Assembly (NCBI GenBank): GCA_963727075.1
Contig: CAVSET010000006.1
Location: 1,116,001-1,180,000 of the forward strand
DNA: 64,000 nucleotides
Direction of reading: 5' to 3'
Source: Bog-756 sp963727075
GTDB lineage: Bacteria > Actinomycetota > Acidimicrobiia > Acidimicrobiales > RAAP-2
The notes beneath the pieces are model-generated. The model had not been told where the DNA came from. It made no database searches and saw nothing but the letters and a program-made list of their open reading frames with translations. Below, one piece after another: positions 17,401-27,006 of the stretch (position 1 is the stretch's first letter; each line of letters opens with the position of its first letter). The position numbers and the translations under genes are program-made.

Positions 17401-18438
17401 TCAGCTCGGCGCGCCGACCGAGGTGATGGAATCGGCCACCGCGTCGACCAGCCCGGCGACGGCCAGATCGTGGGCGACCGTGATGGCGTTGACGATGGCC
17501 ACCGCCGAGGACGATCCGTGACTGATCACGCACACCCCGTCGACCCCGAGGAGCATGGCCCCCCCGATGTTGTCGGGGTCGAGCTTGGCGGCCAAGGGGA
17601 GGAGGTGCGGGAAGAGGGCTTCGGCCGTGTCGTGGAGCTCGGGTTGGCCGAGGATGTCGGTGAGCGCGCCGATGAGGAAGCGCAACGTCCCTTCCATGGT
17701 CTTGAGGGCGACGTTGCCGGTGAAGCCGTCGGTGACGACCACATCGGCCGATTTGTCGAAGAAGTCGCGACCCTCGACGTTGCCGACGAAGTCGAGCTCG
17801 GGGCCGTCGGCCCTCTCGGCCAGCAGGGCGTGGGACTCCTTGACCAGCGGGGACCCCTTCGACTTCTCCTCCCCGATCGAGAGCAGGGCGACCTTCGGTC
17901 GATCCACGCCGTAGCGCTTGCGGGCAAAGGCTGCCCCCATCTGGGCGAACTGCACCAGCATGGGCGCCGTGCACTCGGCGTTGGCCCCGGCGTCGAGCAA
18001 GACGGTCGGCCAGGCGCGTTCCAGGTTGGGGACCGGGGTGGCGATGGCCGGTCGGATGACCCCGGGGAGCCTTCCCATCCGCAACAGGGCGGAGGCCATG
18101 GTGGCTCCGGTGTTGCCCGCCGACACCATGGCCATGGCCCGCCCGTCTCGGACGGCCTCGGCCGCCCGGACCAGCGACGAATCCTTCTTCCGGCGGACCC
18201 CCTGGCCCGGGTCGTCATCCATCCCGATGACCTCGCTGGCCGCGATGCACGGCAGGTCGCCGGTGTCGCCCATGTCTCCCGGCCGGCCCACCAGGGTCAC
18301 CCCGATGCCGGCCTGCTCCACCACCTGGCGCGCACCGGCCACGATCTCACCGGGAGCCCGGTCCCCTCCCATGGCGTCGACCGCCACCGGGAGTGCGGCG
18401 AACGCTTCGCCAGTCGGCCGTGCGTCACGCCGCGCCAT
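17401..18438 (-). CDS. plsX: Phosphate acyltransferase PlsX
   Basis: 345 residues. PlsX makes acyl-phosphate from acyl-ACP, the first step of phospholipid synthesis by PlsX/PlsY. It begins, after a short leader, LPVAVDAMGGDRAPGEIVAG, the PlsX signature, and carries MVSAGNTGATMASALLRMGR, ATPVPNLERAWPTVLLDAGAN and DGFTGNVALKTMEGTLRFL. It begins six bases after rpmF ends; the rpmF-plsX pair is widespread and links the DUF177/L32 genes to lipid synthesis. The acyl carrier protein it needs is encoded 3.2 kb away. Confidence 0.96.
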   Translation of the reverse strand: MARRDARPTGEAFAALPVAVDAMGGDRAPGEIVAGARQVVEQAGIGVTLVGRPGDMGDTGDLPCIAASEVIGMDDDPGQGVRRKKDSSLVRAAEAVRDGRAMAMVSAGNTGATMASALLRMGRLPGVIRPAIATPVPNLERAWPTVLLDAGANAECTAPMLVQFAQMGAAFARKRYGVDRPKVALLSIGEEKSKGSPLVKESHALLAERADGPELDFVGNVEGRDFFDKSADVVVTDGFTGNVALKTMEGTLRFLIGALTDILGQPELHDTAEALFPHLLPLAAKLDPDNIGGAMLLGVDGVCVISHGSSSAVAIVNAITVAHDLAVAGLVDAVADSITSVGAPS

Positions 18439-18444
18439 GGTCGG

Positions 18445-18624
18445 CTAGTCGACGTCGAGTGCTTGCCGGCCCTTGTACCAGCCGCAGTTCGGGCACACGA
18501 CGTGGGGGAGCTTGGCGGCAGTGCACTGCGGGCAGACCGAGCGAGCCGGGGTCTTCAGGACCCAGTTCGAGGCGCGGCGACTACGGCTCTTCGACTTGGA
18601 AGTCTTCTTCTTCGGAACGGCCAT
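18445..18624 (-). CDS. rpmF: 50S ribosomal protein L32
   Basis: 59 residues. MAVPKKKTSKSKSRSRRASN is the canonical L32 start, and the zinc ribbon is VCPQC ... CPNCGW (four Cys). It lies twelve bases after the DUF177 gene and six before plsX, the usual DUF177-rpmF-plsX order. Confidence 0.96.
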   Translation of the reverse strand: MAVPKKKTSKSKSRSRRASNWVLKTPARSVCPQCTAAKLPHVVCPNCGWYKGRQALDVD

Positions 18625-18636
18625 AGGCCTGGCATC

Positions 18637-19290
18637 CTAGGCCAATCCGCCGTCCTCGGGATCGCGCAGGATGTCGAGCGCCGACCACCGCGGGTCGCCG
18701 GGGGGGACGCAGTCGCAGGTGGCGAGATTCCAGTTCGCCCCGCACCGCGGGCAGAGGCCTCGGCAGTCGGGCGCACACAGGGGGGCGAGCGGTAGCTCGA
18801 GCATGACGGCATCACGGACCATCGGCTCGAGGTCCAACTCGTCACCGGTCATCGGGTAGGCATCCTCGTCGAGGTCGGTACCCCCCTCCGGGGTGAAGCG
18901 CTCGCGGACCTCGACCCTCACGCTCGAGCCGATGGCGCCGCCGCAGCGTCGGCACTCGCCGACCCACGGTGCGCTCACCACGCCCCGGACCTCGATCCCG
19001 CCGGGGTAGGAGGTGAGCGTGAGGTCGGCCACCACCGGCTCACCCTCGGCCATCCAGACGCTGACCGCTCCCAGCCCCTCGATCGTCCCCCGGCAGACCT
19101 CGGGGCGGGAGGCCCCGACGGTGCGGCGCAGGGCGGCCACCGGTACGACGAAGGGGCGGGACCGGGCGGGGCCGGCCGATGGGCGGGGCACCCCGGGTTC
19201 GGGGCCGGGTGGGGTACGGGCCGGCTCGGCCGGGTCGGTCGGGTCGGTCGGGTCAGTCGAGGTCTTGGTCGAAGAAGCCTTCCGGCTCAT
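18637..19290 (-). CDS. DUF177/YceD family protein
   Basis: 217 residues. DUF177 proteins are linked to 23S rRNA accumulation and ribosome assembly in other bacteria and almost always precede rpmF. The core is GLGAVSVWMAEGEPVVADLT, then VRGVVSAPWVGECRRCGG with a Cys pair, the acidic DLEPMVRDAVMLELPLAPLC, and the closing zinc-binding-like CRGLCPRCGANWNL. The N-terminal 45 residues are low complexity with a DPT tripeptide repeat. The first codons overlap the end of the coiled-coil gene by 38 bases. Confidence 0.92.
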   Translation of the reverse strand: MSRKASSTKTSTDPTDPTDPAEPARTPPGPEPGVPRPSAGPARSRPFVVPVAALRRTVGASRPEVCRGTIEGLGAVSVWMAEGEPVVADLTLTSYPGGIEVRGVVSAPWVGECRRCGGAIGSSVRVEVRERFTPEGGTDLDEDAYPMTGDELDLEPMVRDAVMLELPLAPLCAPDCRGLCPRCGANWNLATCDCVPPGDPRWSALDILRDPEDGGLA

Positions 19291-19864
19291 CGGTGCTCCT
19301 GCCTCCCGCTCCGAGCACGGTCGGTGCCAGGCTGGTGCTGCCCCCCTCGCCGATCTCGATCTTCGGGACCGGGGTCACCTGCAGCTTCTGCCGGCCGGCG
19401 TGCACGGTCTTCATGGTCCGGTCGAGCACGATCTCGAAGCTGGCCAACTTCTGGTCGGCGTAGTCCTCGGCTTCGTGACGGAGCCGCCGGGCCTCTTCGT
19501 TGGCGTCATCGAGGATGCGCTGGGCGACGTGGTTGGCCTGCCGGACGATCTCGGTGCGCTGGACCATCCGCTCGGCCTGGACCCGCACCTCCTCGAGGAG
19601 CGCCTCGGCCTCCCGCCCCTTCTCGGCCAGGAACTCGTCGCGCTCCTTCAGGAGCCAGCGGGCCTGGCGGAGCTCGTCGGGCATTCGATCCAGCGCCGCC
19701 TGGAGCAACTCGGCCAGCTCCTCCCGGGACACGAGCACCGAGGCCGACAGGGGCATAGCCTTGGCCGTCTGGACGATGTCGAGGGCGGTCCGGATCAACG
19801 CCTCGGCATCGTGCTCCTCCCCGGCGGCGCGCTGCTGCTCGAGATCCTCGAACAGCTCACTCAT
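19253..19864 (-). CDS. DivIVA-like/ATP-synthase-b-like coiled-coil protein
   Basis: 203 residues, mostly charged helix. DELRQARWLLKERDEFLAEK and AERMVQRTEIVRQANHVAQR are strong heptad-type coiled coil; a second helix DDANEEARRLRHEAEDYADQ follows. An acidic tail ends it. It resembles the actinobacterial coiled-coil protein encoded between coaD and the DUF177 gene (a homologue of mycobacterial Rv2927c-type proteins, by context), often listed as DivIVA-like; function is unproven. It overlaps coaD by eight bases and the DUF177 gene by 38, so the three are probably coupled. Confidence 0.8.
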   Translation of the reverse strand: MSELFEDLEQQRAAGEEHDAEALIRTALDIVQTAKAMPLSASVLVSREELAELLQAALDRMPDELRQARWLLKERDEFLAEKGREAEALLEEVRVQAERMVQRTEIVRQANHVAQRILDDANEEARRLRHEAEDYADQKLASFEIVLDRTMKTVHAGRQKLQVTPVPKIEIGEGGSTSLAPTVLGAGGRSTDEPEGFFDQDLD

Positions 19865-20357
19865 GTCCGTACTTCTCCTGCAGCCGGAACTTCTCTTGCA
19901 GCCGGAGAGCCACCACCTTCGGCACGAACGCGGTCACGTCGCCGCCGAAGCGGGCGACCTCGCGCAGCAGGCGCGAAGCGATGAACGAGTGGGCCGAGCT
20001 GGTCGGGATGAACAGGGTCTCCACCCCCGACAGCTGCTTGTTCATCTGGGCCATCTGCAGCTCGTTCTCGAAGTCGGACACCGCCCGCAACCCCTTGACG
20101 ATGGCGCTGGCGCCGACCTCGTGGGCCACGTTGACCACCAGCGTGGAGACGGAGACGATGCGCACGTTGACCAGGTGGGAGAGGGACTCCTCGAGCATCT
20201 CCTGGCGCTCGTCCAGGTCGAAGAGGGCCTCGCTCTTCTGCGGGTTGCGCAAGGTGGCCACCACCACCTCGTCGAAGAGCCGGGCGGCACGCTCGATCAC
20301 CTCGAGGTGCCCGTTGTGGACCGGATCGAACGATCCAGGGATGAGCGCAATCCTCAC
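19857..20357 (-). CDS. coaD: Phosphopantetheine adenylyltransferase
   Basis: 166 residues. Makes dephospho-CoA from 4'-phosphopantetheine and ATP. The nucleotidyltransferase motif is at the start, MRIALIPGSFDPVHNGHLEV (H-x-G-H), followed by VVVATLRNPQKSEALFDLDE, KGLRAVSDFENELQMAQMNK, and the ISSS-type FIPTSSAHSFIASRLLREVA. GTG 20357 is preceded by GAGAGG and overlaps the rsmD stop (GTGA). The rsmD-coaD pair is widely conserved. Normal length, intact. Confidence 0.95.
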   Translation of the reverse strand: MRIALIPGSFDPVHNGHLEVIERAARLFDEVVVATLRNPQKSEALFDLDERQEMLEESLSHLVNVRIVSVSTLVVNVAHEVGASAIVKGLRAVSDFENELQMAQMNKQLSGVETLFIPTSSAHSFIASRLLREVARFGGDVTAFVPKVVALRLQEKFRLQEKYGHE

Positions 20358-20961
20358 GAGACACCTCTCTCCGTGACCAGTTCCGGCGAGGCCTGCGGTA
20401 CCGGTTCCGGCCGGGCCCCGGTGACCGGTTCCGGCCGGGCCACGGTCACGATGGTACCTCCATAGCGCTTGGACTTTACGATTTCCCACCCCGGTGCGGG
20501 CGCGATCGGCGCACCGGATTCGAGGACGGCCAGGTCGCCCGGCAGGCGGGCGACAAGGGTGCTCCACGCCGCGTAGTCGTAGGGTGGATCGCACAGCACG
20601 AGGTCGTACGCGCGAGGCGGTGGTGGTCACCCACGAGTCGGCATCGGCCCGGATCACGGTGGCGTCGCCGCTCCGCTCGGCGTCGGCCAGACCCACCGCG
20701 GCCAGGTTTCGCCGGACCGCGTCGATGGCGCTCGGCTCCCGATCGACAAAGGTGACCGAAGCCGCACCCCGCGACAGGGCCTCGATGCCCAGCGCCCCCG
20801 AGCCGGCGAAGAGGTCGACCACCTGCATCCCGTCGACGCCGCCGAGGCTGTAGAGGATGTCGAACACCGCTTCGCGCACCCGGTCGGAAGTCGGCCGCAC
20901 CGAGGGACCGGCCGGTGCACTCAGCCGCCGGCCACGGAAGCTCACCAGCGATCACTCGCAC
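20354..20961 (-). CDS. rsmD: 16S rRNA (guanine966-N2)-methyltransferase RsmD (two frameshifts)
   Basis: About 200 residues after repair. Starts GTG 20961 with MRVIAGE, then an extra base at about 20940 moves the frame; the protein continues FRGRRLSAPAGPSVRPTSDR, with SAM-binding GMQVVDLFAGSGALGIEALS. A second indel at about 20610 precedes YDLVLCDPPYDYAAWSTLV, which holds the catalytic DPPY motif. It ends at 20354, overlapping coaD. Methylates G966 of 16S rRNA. Because both breaks are single bases and the motifs are intact, sequencing error is the likeliest cause. Confidence 0.88.
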
Positions 20962-21014
20962 CGATCCAGCCTACCGGCGAGCACCGACCCCTGGCCGCCG
21001 GCGCTCGGACGGGC

Positions 21015-23250
21015 TCAGCTCTTGAACAGGAACTCGGCCTCGGTCTCGTCGATGAAGATGCGCAGCTCGTCGACCAGCAGCTCGTGCCGCGACAGCCCGG
21101 GGTCCTCGGCGACCAAGCTGCTCGGCCGTGTCGCGGGCCATCGACCACCAGCTCCCGGTCGGAGACCAGCCTGGCCAGGCGCAGATCGCTCCGGCCCTTC
21201 TGTCGGGCGCCGAGGATGGTCCCCTCGCCCCGCAGCTCGAGGTCGACCTCGGCCAGCTCGAACCCGTCGGTGCTGCCCTCCATGGCCGACGAGCCGGGCG
21301 GCGGCCTCGGGCGCCTCGCTGTCGGACAGCAGGTAGCACCACGCCGGGTCGCTCCCCCGGCCCACCCGGCCCCGCAGCTGGTGGAGCTGGGCGATGCCGA
21401 ACCGGTCGGCGTCCTCGACGACCATCACCGTGGCCTCGGGCACGTCGACGCCCACCTCGATCACGGTGGTGGCGACCAGGACGTCGAGGTGCCCGCTGCC
21501 GGAACTCGGCCATGGCGCGCTCCTTCTCGGCCGGCGGGCAGCTGGCCATGGAGGATGCCGACCCGCAGCCCGGAGAGCTCGGCCCCGGCCAGGCGCTCCG
21601 CCTCGGCCACCACCGAGGTGGCCTCGACCCGCTCGGACCCTTCGACCAGCGGGCAGACCACGAAGGCCCGGTGGCCGTCTCCACTTCGGATCGCACCCGC
21701 CTCCATGCCTGCTCGGCCTGCGACGGGCGGCGGACCCACTGGGTGGCCACCGGGAGCCGGCCGGGCGGGAGCTCGTCGATGATGGTCATGTCGAGGTCGC
21801 CGAAGACCACCATGGCCGCGGTGCGGGGGATGGGCGTGGCCGTCATCACCAGGAGATCGGGATCCTGGCCGAGGCCGTCGTCTCCCCGGCCCTTGGCCCG
21901 GAGCGCGGCCCGCTGCTCCACCCCGAAGCGGTGCTGCTCGTCGATGACCGCCACGCCGAGGGAGCCGGAAGGCGACCTCGTCGGTGAGGAGGGCGTGGGT
22001 TCCGATGAGGACGTCGACCGAGCCGTCGGCCAGGCCGGCGTGGATGCCGGCCCGGTCGGCCGCCGTGGTCTTCGAGGTGAGCAGGGCCACCCGCAGCGGC
22101 CGTTCGCCCGCCAGGGTGGCCGGGTCGGGGACGGACAGCCCTTCGACCAGGGCCCGCACCGCCGAGGCGTGCTGCTCGGCCAGTACTTCGGTCGGGGCCA
22201 TCAGCGCCCCCTGGTGACCACCCTCCACCGCCACCAGCAGGGCGGCGACGGCCACGACCGTCTTGCCCGAGCCGACGTCCCCCTGGAGGAGCCGGTGCAT
22301 GGGGAGCGGGCCCGGCCAGGTCGTCGCGCGATGACCGCCATGGCCCGCCGCTGGGCCCCGGTCAGCTCGAACCCCAACCCGGCGACGAACCGGTCGACCA
22401 GGGTGGGCTCGGCGTCGTCACGGACCATGCCGATGGCGGATGCCCCGGGCGTCCTCCTGCAACCGGTCCTTGCGCAGCACCAGGGCCAGCTGCAGCCGGA
22501 AGAGCTCGTCGAAGGCCAGGCGGCGACGGGCGGGCTCCGACTCGTCCAGGGTGGCGGGCCGGTGGATCTGGTTGAAGGCCGCCGATGCGGTCGATCAGCC
22601 CGAGCCCGGTTCGGAAGCGGTCGGCAGGCAGCGGATCGGCGAAGAGACCGGCCCGGTCGAGGGCCTCGCCCACGTACCGGCTGATGCGGGCCGAGGTGAG
22701 CTTGGCCCGTTCGGTCAGCGGGTAGACCGGGAAGACCCGGCCGGACGCCCCGAGCGATCGCGTGCCGTCGACTCATCGGCCGGGTCCGTCGTCGTCGGCG
22801 CCGGCGGCCTGCAGGACCTCGGCGGTCGGGCTGGCCATCTGGAGCGAGCCCCGGTAGGTGCCGATGGCGCCGAAGAACAGGGCGACGGTGCCCACCGGCA
22901 GCTGCTTCGCCCGCCACGACTGGTTGAAGAAGACCACCGCCAGGCGACCGCTGTCGTCGGCCACCTCGAGCTCCACCCGGACCGGAGACCGCCGCCGGCC
23001 CCGGCCGTAGCCCGAGGACGGACGGCCCACCCGGGTCACCCGGCCGAGCACGGACGCCTTCTCCCCCGGGGCCAGATCGGCGATGGGGACGAGCCTGGTG
23101 CCGTCGATGTAGCGGCCCTGGCGCGGGTAGTGGGTGATCAGGTCGAGGACGGTCTCGATGCCGAGCTCACCGAGGTCGCGCTCGACGGCCGAGCCCACCC
23201 CGTTGAGGACCGAGACCGGCAGCTCGGCCAGCTGGCGGAGCTTGCGGCCG
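21015..23250 (-). CDS. recG: ATP-dependent DNA helicase RecG (about eleven frameshifts)
   Basis: RecG unwinds branched DNA at stalled forks. Read across frames the gene is complete: wedge domain LGIETVLDLITHYPRQGRYI; Walker A region MHRLLQGDVGSGKTVVAVAA with LMAPTEVLAEQHASAVRAL; GTHALLTDEVAF; DEQHRFGVEQRAALRAKG (DEQH box); VMTATPIPRTAAMVVFGDLD; and motif VI HQLRGRVGRGSDPAWCYLLS. The end is DETEAEFLFKS. The frame changes near 22780, 22740, 22572, 22450, 22320, 22305, 21966, 21677, 21540, 21503, 21290 and 21120. The start is uncertain: RecG-like sequence reaches 23246, while the first in-frame GTG is 23198. Taken at face value it is a pseudogene. Confidence 0.85.
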
Positions 23251-23363
23251 GAGACGCCGGCCGGCGGGGGCGGGCCGGGTCGGTGCTCGGTCGGTCGGCG
23301 GCGAGGCGCTCAACCGACGCGTGACTCGGCGGCGGGGCCGCGCCCGGTGGAGATCCGGCCCGC

Positions 23364-25059
23364 TCACTCGATGGAGAAGAGATAGGGATAGAGGGGCTGC
23401 CCGCCGTGATGGACCTCCGTCTCGACGTCCGGCCGGCGGTCTCGGAGCCATTCGGTGATCCGGCGGGTGTCGGCCGCCCCGGAGCCCTCCCCCTCGATGA
23501 TGGTCACGAGGTCGTGCGTATCGAGCACCAGCACCTCGAGCAGGGAACAGGCCGCGGCGGCCAGCGTGTCGCCGCACCACCTCGATCCCGTTGCGGGAGA
23601 GCCCCAGCCAGTCGCCCTCGTGGATCGGGCCAGCCTTGCAGTCCGAGTCGCGCACGGCCCGGGTGACCTCACCCGGCACCACCTTGAGGGACGAGGCCTC
23701 CATGCCCAGGGCGTTCACGTCGCCGTGGGACTCGGGGTCGTAGGCCAGCAGGGCGGCGAACCCTTCGGCGATGGTGTCGGTGGGGACGACCCAGACCGAC
23801 TTGTCGGTGAGGTCGTTCACCCGGTTGGCCACCGGGCCGATGTTGCCGTTGTTGGGCAGGATGACCACCTCGTCGGAGCGCAGGGCCTCCACCGCCTCGA
23901 CCAGCTCGGCCGTCGACGGGTTCATCGACTGGCCACCCGAGATGAGGCCCTGGACCCCGAGCGAGCGGAAGATCCGCCCGATCCCGTCGCCGGTGGCCAC
24001 AGCCACCACCCCGGTGGTCGGGGCCGGCCCGGGGGGCGTCTCGGCCGGGCCGCTGCCGACCCGGCCCGCCCCTTCCCGCACCCAGCGCTCCTCCTCGACC
24101 TGCTCGAGCAGGTCGGTTACCCGGATCGAGTGCGGACGACCGGCATCGAGCGAGGCCTCGATAGCGGCCCCGATGTCATCGGTGTGGATGTGACAGTTGA
24201 AGGTGCCGTCGCCGCCGACCACGACGATCGAGTCCCCGATGCCGGCCCACACCTCCTTGAACGACGGGATGGTCTCGTCCGGGGCTTCGAGCAGGTACAT
24301 CACCTCGTAGCGGAGGCCGGCCAGATTGTCCTCAGCGTCCTCGCCGTCGACACCCGTCGAGAACGCCGTGCCGGGGGCCTCGGGATTGAGCGGGCCGAAG
24401 TTGGTCTCGGGCAGGTCGGGAGGGGCGGGCATCGAGCGCCCGTCGAGGACCGAGAGCAAGGCGTCGAACATCAGCAGGTAGCCGGCGCCGCCGGCGTCGA
24501 CCACACCGGCCTGGGCCAGCACCGGGAGCAGCGACGGGGTGGCGGCCAGCGCATCGGCGGCGGCCGCCCGTGAGGCTTCGGCCACGTCGACCAGCGACTT
24601 CCCCGCCTCGGCGGCGGCCCGGGCGCCTTCCGCCGCGCTCCGAGCCACGGTCAGGATGGTTCCCTCCACCGGCCGCATCACCGCCTCGCGGGCGAGCCGG
24701 TCGGCGATGGTCAAGGCCTCCGACCACTCGGCGGGCCCAGGGCGGGCCGAGGGGCAGTTGAGGCCGTCGGCGATACCCCGAAGGAGCTGGGAGAGGATGA
24801 CCCCCGAGTTGCCCCGGGCCCCCATGAGCGATCCGTGGGCGATGGCCCGACAGGCGGCGTCGAGGTCCGGCGATTCCAAGCCGGCCAGCTCGTCGGTCAC
24901 CGATTCGAGGGTGAGGGCCATGTTGGTGCCCGTATCCCCGTCGGGCACCGGGTAGACGTTGAGACGGTTGATCACTTCCTGGTGGGAGCGGAACCCGTCG
25001 CGGTAGGTGGCGACCAATTGGCATAGCTCCGCGGCTCCGAGCGCGTCGAGGACCACCAC
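23364..25059 (-). CDS. DAK2-domain protein, FakA/YloV-like kinase (one frameshift at about 23571)
   Basis: About 564 residues after repair. N-terminal DAK2 (dihydroxyacetone kinase L-type) domain: INRLNVYPVPDGDTGTNMAL with the Mg-ATP aspartates and HGSLMGARGNSGVILSQLLR. The rest is the YloV/FakA-type C-terminal region, including GLISGGQSMNPSTAELVEAV and VVILPNNGNIGPVANRVNDL. FakA phosphorylates fatty acids bound by FakB/DegV proteins; no degV gene is in view. An indel at 23569-23574 changes frame before SLLEVLVLDTHDLVTIIEGE; the true end is FSIE at 23364. GTG 25059 lies seven bases after TAGCAT. Typical neighbours are rpmB and recG. Confidence 0.88.
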
Positions 25060-25066
25060 GACCAGG

Positions 25067-25072
25067 ATGCTA
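25067..25072 (-). promoter_or_regulatory. -10 box TAGCAT of the DAK2 gene
   Basis: TAGCAT, seven bases, GTG at 25059. The plus-strand rpmB promoter may overlap it (TAACCT at 25071-25076). Confidence 0.45.
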
Positions 25073-25117
25073 ACCTTTGCGGCTTACCCGACGATCGGAG
25101 AGGAAGCCCGGAGCGTC

Positions 25118-25299
25118 ATGGCAGCGGTGTGTGAGGTGTGCGGCAAGCGACCGTCGTTCGGAATGAGCATCAGCCACTCCCACCGGCGGACCAAGCGCCG
25201 GTGGAACCCCAACATCCAGCGGGTCCGGGCCATGGTGGACGGGTCGCCGAAGCGGGTCAACGCCTGTACGTCGTGCATCCGCGCCGGCAAGGTCGGTGA
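25118..25299 (+). CDS. rpmB: 50S ribosomal protein L28 (stop out of frame by one base)
   Basis: MAAVCEVCGKRPSFGMSISH begins a normal L28: SHRRTKRRWNPNIQRVRAMV follows, then NACTSCIRAGKV, about 60 residues. The next TGA (25297-25299) is out of frame by one; one missing G before it would end the protein at ...AGKVG. Unrepaired, the frame runs to 25645 and overlaps the histidine kinase antisense, which is implausible for a ribosomal protein. ATG 25118 follows GGAG. Divergent from the DAK2 gene, as in many actinobacteria. Confidence 0.93.
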
Positions 25300-25407
25300 A
25301 GCGACCCACCCGGGACATCCCGGCCTGACCGCGCCTCTCCCGGCTGAGCCAGAGGATGGGCTCCCGGCCCACCGAGACCTGAGCGCCGGCCCTCTGACCC
25401 GTCCGGA

Positions 25408-27006
25408 TCAGCTCCTCGCCGTCGCTCCCCCGCCCGTGACGGGCGCGGCTCGCTCCGATGCGGACGCGTCGGGCATGGCACCCCTCCGGCCGGTGGCGAG
25501 GACCGGGACCCGCACCTCGAAGGTGCCACCCGGGCCGGGCCGGGCCGTCACCACCCCGTCGTGGGCCTCGACGACGGCGGCCACGATGGCCAGTCCCAGG
25601 CCGGCGCCGCCCGACGAACGGGTCCTCGACGGATCCGAGCGGTAGAAGGGGAGGAAGATCCGCGCCGCCTCCGCCGGGTCGATGCCCGGTCCGTCATCGT
25701 GGACGGTGAGCACGGCCCAGCCCTCCTCTTCGGCCACGCCGACCTCGACGGGCGTGCCGGGGGGGGTGTGAGTGACGGCGTTGACCAGAAGGTTGTCGAT
25801 GACCTGTCGCAGGCGGTCCTCGTCGCCTTGGACGAGCACCGGTGACGGGGCCGACACCACCACCGACCGGTCCGGTGCCGACACCCGGACACTGGCTGCC
25901 GCCCGTTGGGTCAGCGCGGCCAGGTCGACCTGGTCCCGCCGCAACGCTCGCTGGCGGTCGAGCTGGGCCAGCAGGAGCAGTTCGTCCACCAGGGTCGCCA
26001 TGCGGCTGGCCTCGTCCTTGATGTGACGCATGGAGGCGGCCAGCTCGGCGGGTCGCTCCCGGATCCCGAGGTCGAACAGCTCGGCGAAGCCCTGGATCGA
26101 GGTGAGCGGGGTGCGTAGCTCGTGGGAGGCGTCGGCCATGAACCGCCGGAGCCGATCCTCGGAGGCCGCTCGCTCCTCGAAGGCCACCTGGATCTCGTCG
26201 ATCATGGTGTTGAACGCCAGCCCCACTTGGCCCACCTCGGTCCCTTCGTCCACCTGGGTCACCCTCGGCGAGAGGTCACCCCCGGCGATGGCGCCCGCCG
26301 TCTCGGTGATCTCCTGCAGTGGTCGCAGGTCGCGCCGGACCATGACCCAGGACACGAGGCCGAGGCCCACGAGCAACACGGCCGACACGATCACTTCGAT
26401 GAGCAGCAGCTGGCGGAGGGTGGTGTCGAGGTCGGTGAGCGGCACGGCGATGACGATCACGCCGCTCGTGCCGGCCAGGGGCTTGGCCACCGCCCGGTAC
26501 GAGACGGCACCGGTGCCCGAACTGGAGGTGGTGAAGTAGTGATCGGCCCCGCCGGGCAGCCCGGATCCGGGGACCCTGCCCGGGATGGCCGGGGCGCTCG
26601 GCGTCTTGCCGCCGTAGCTGAAGAACAGGTGGGCCTCGACCTTCCCGGTCGCGCTGCGCAGCACCCCGAACGTGCCCGGCGGCACCAGCACCCCTCGATC
26701 GGTGCGGCTCGGGGGACCGAACAGGACGCCACCGGTCGCGAACCGGTCCGGCGGGACGCGGGGGCTCCCCGGGTCGCGGCCCGGGGTGGACCGGGAGGAT
26801 TCCGGCGGGACCAGCGGTACCTCAGGCCCCAGTCCCGACGACGAGAGCAGCGCCCGGCCGACCGGGAACGCGGCCACCTCGAGCTGCTGGTCCACCCTGG
26901 TCAAGAGGAAGGCGCGCAGGGCGTTGTAGGTGACCACATCGGAGATGACGAGCCCGGCGGCCACGATCCCGACCGAGAGCAGCAGGAGGCGGAGGCGGAG
27001 GGTCAT
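25408..27006 (-). CDS. Sensor histidine kinase (HAMP-HisKA-HATPase)
   Basis: 532 residues. N-terminal membrane helix LLLLSVGIVAAGLVISDVVT, an extracytoplasmic domain of about 180 residues, second membrane helix EVIVSAVLLVGLGLVSWVMV, then HAMP. The HisKA phosphoacceptor is FMADASHELRTPLTSIQGFA. The ATP-binding domain has DNLLVNAVTHTPPG (N box), VHDDGPGIDPAEAARIFLPF (G1) and SSGGAGLGLAIVAAVVEAHD (G2). All catalytic motifs are intact. ATG 27006 overlaps the regulator stop (ATGA), so the pair is coupled. The topology resembles MprB/TrcS-type sensors; the signal is not known. Confidence 0.94.
   Translation of the reverse strand: MTLRLRLLLLSVGIVAAGLVISDVVTYNALRAFLLTRVDQQLEVAAFPVGRALLSSSGLGPEVPLVPPESSRSTPGRDPGSPRVPPDRFATGGVLFGPPSRTDRGVLVPPGTFGVLRSATGKVEAHLFFSYGGKTPSAPAIPGRVPGSGLPGGADHYFTTSSSGTGAVSYRAVAKPLAGTSGVIVIAVPLTDLDTTLRQLLLIEVIVSAVLLVGLGLVSWVMVRRDLRPLQEITETAGAIAGGDLSPRVTQVDEGTEVGQVGLAFNTMIDEIQVAFEERAASEDRLRRFMADASHELRTPLTSIQGFAELFDLGIRERPAELAASMRHIKDEASRMATLVDELLLLAQLDRQRALRRDQVDLAALTQRAAASVRVSAPDRSVVVSAPSPVLVQGDEDRLRQVIDNLLVNAVTHTPPGTPVEVGVAEEEGWAVLTVHDDGPGIDPAEAARIFLPFYRSDPSRTRSSGGAGLGLAIVAAVVEAHDGVVTARPGPGGTFEVRVPVLATGRRGAMPDASASERAAPVTGGGATARS

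Noticed and set aside
22773..22775. In-frame TGA in recG as recoding or selenocysteine
   Set aside because: Frame changes flank it on both sides; no SECIS-like structure or reason for Sec in RecG.
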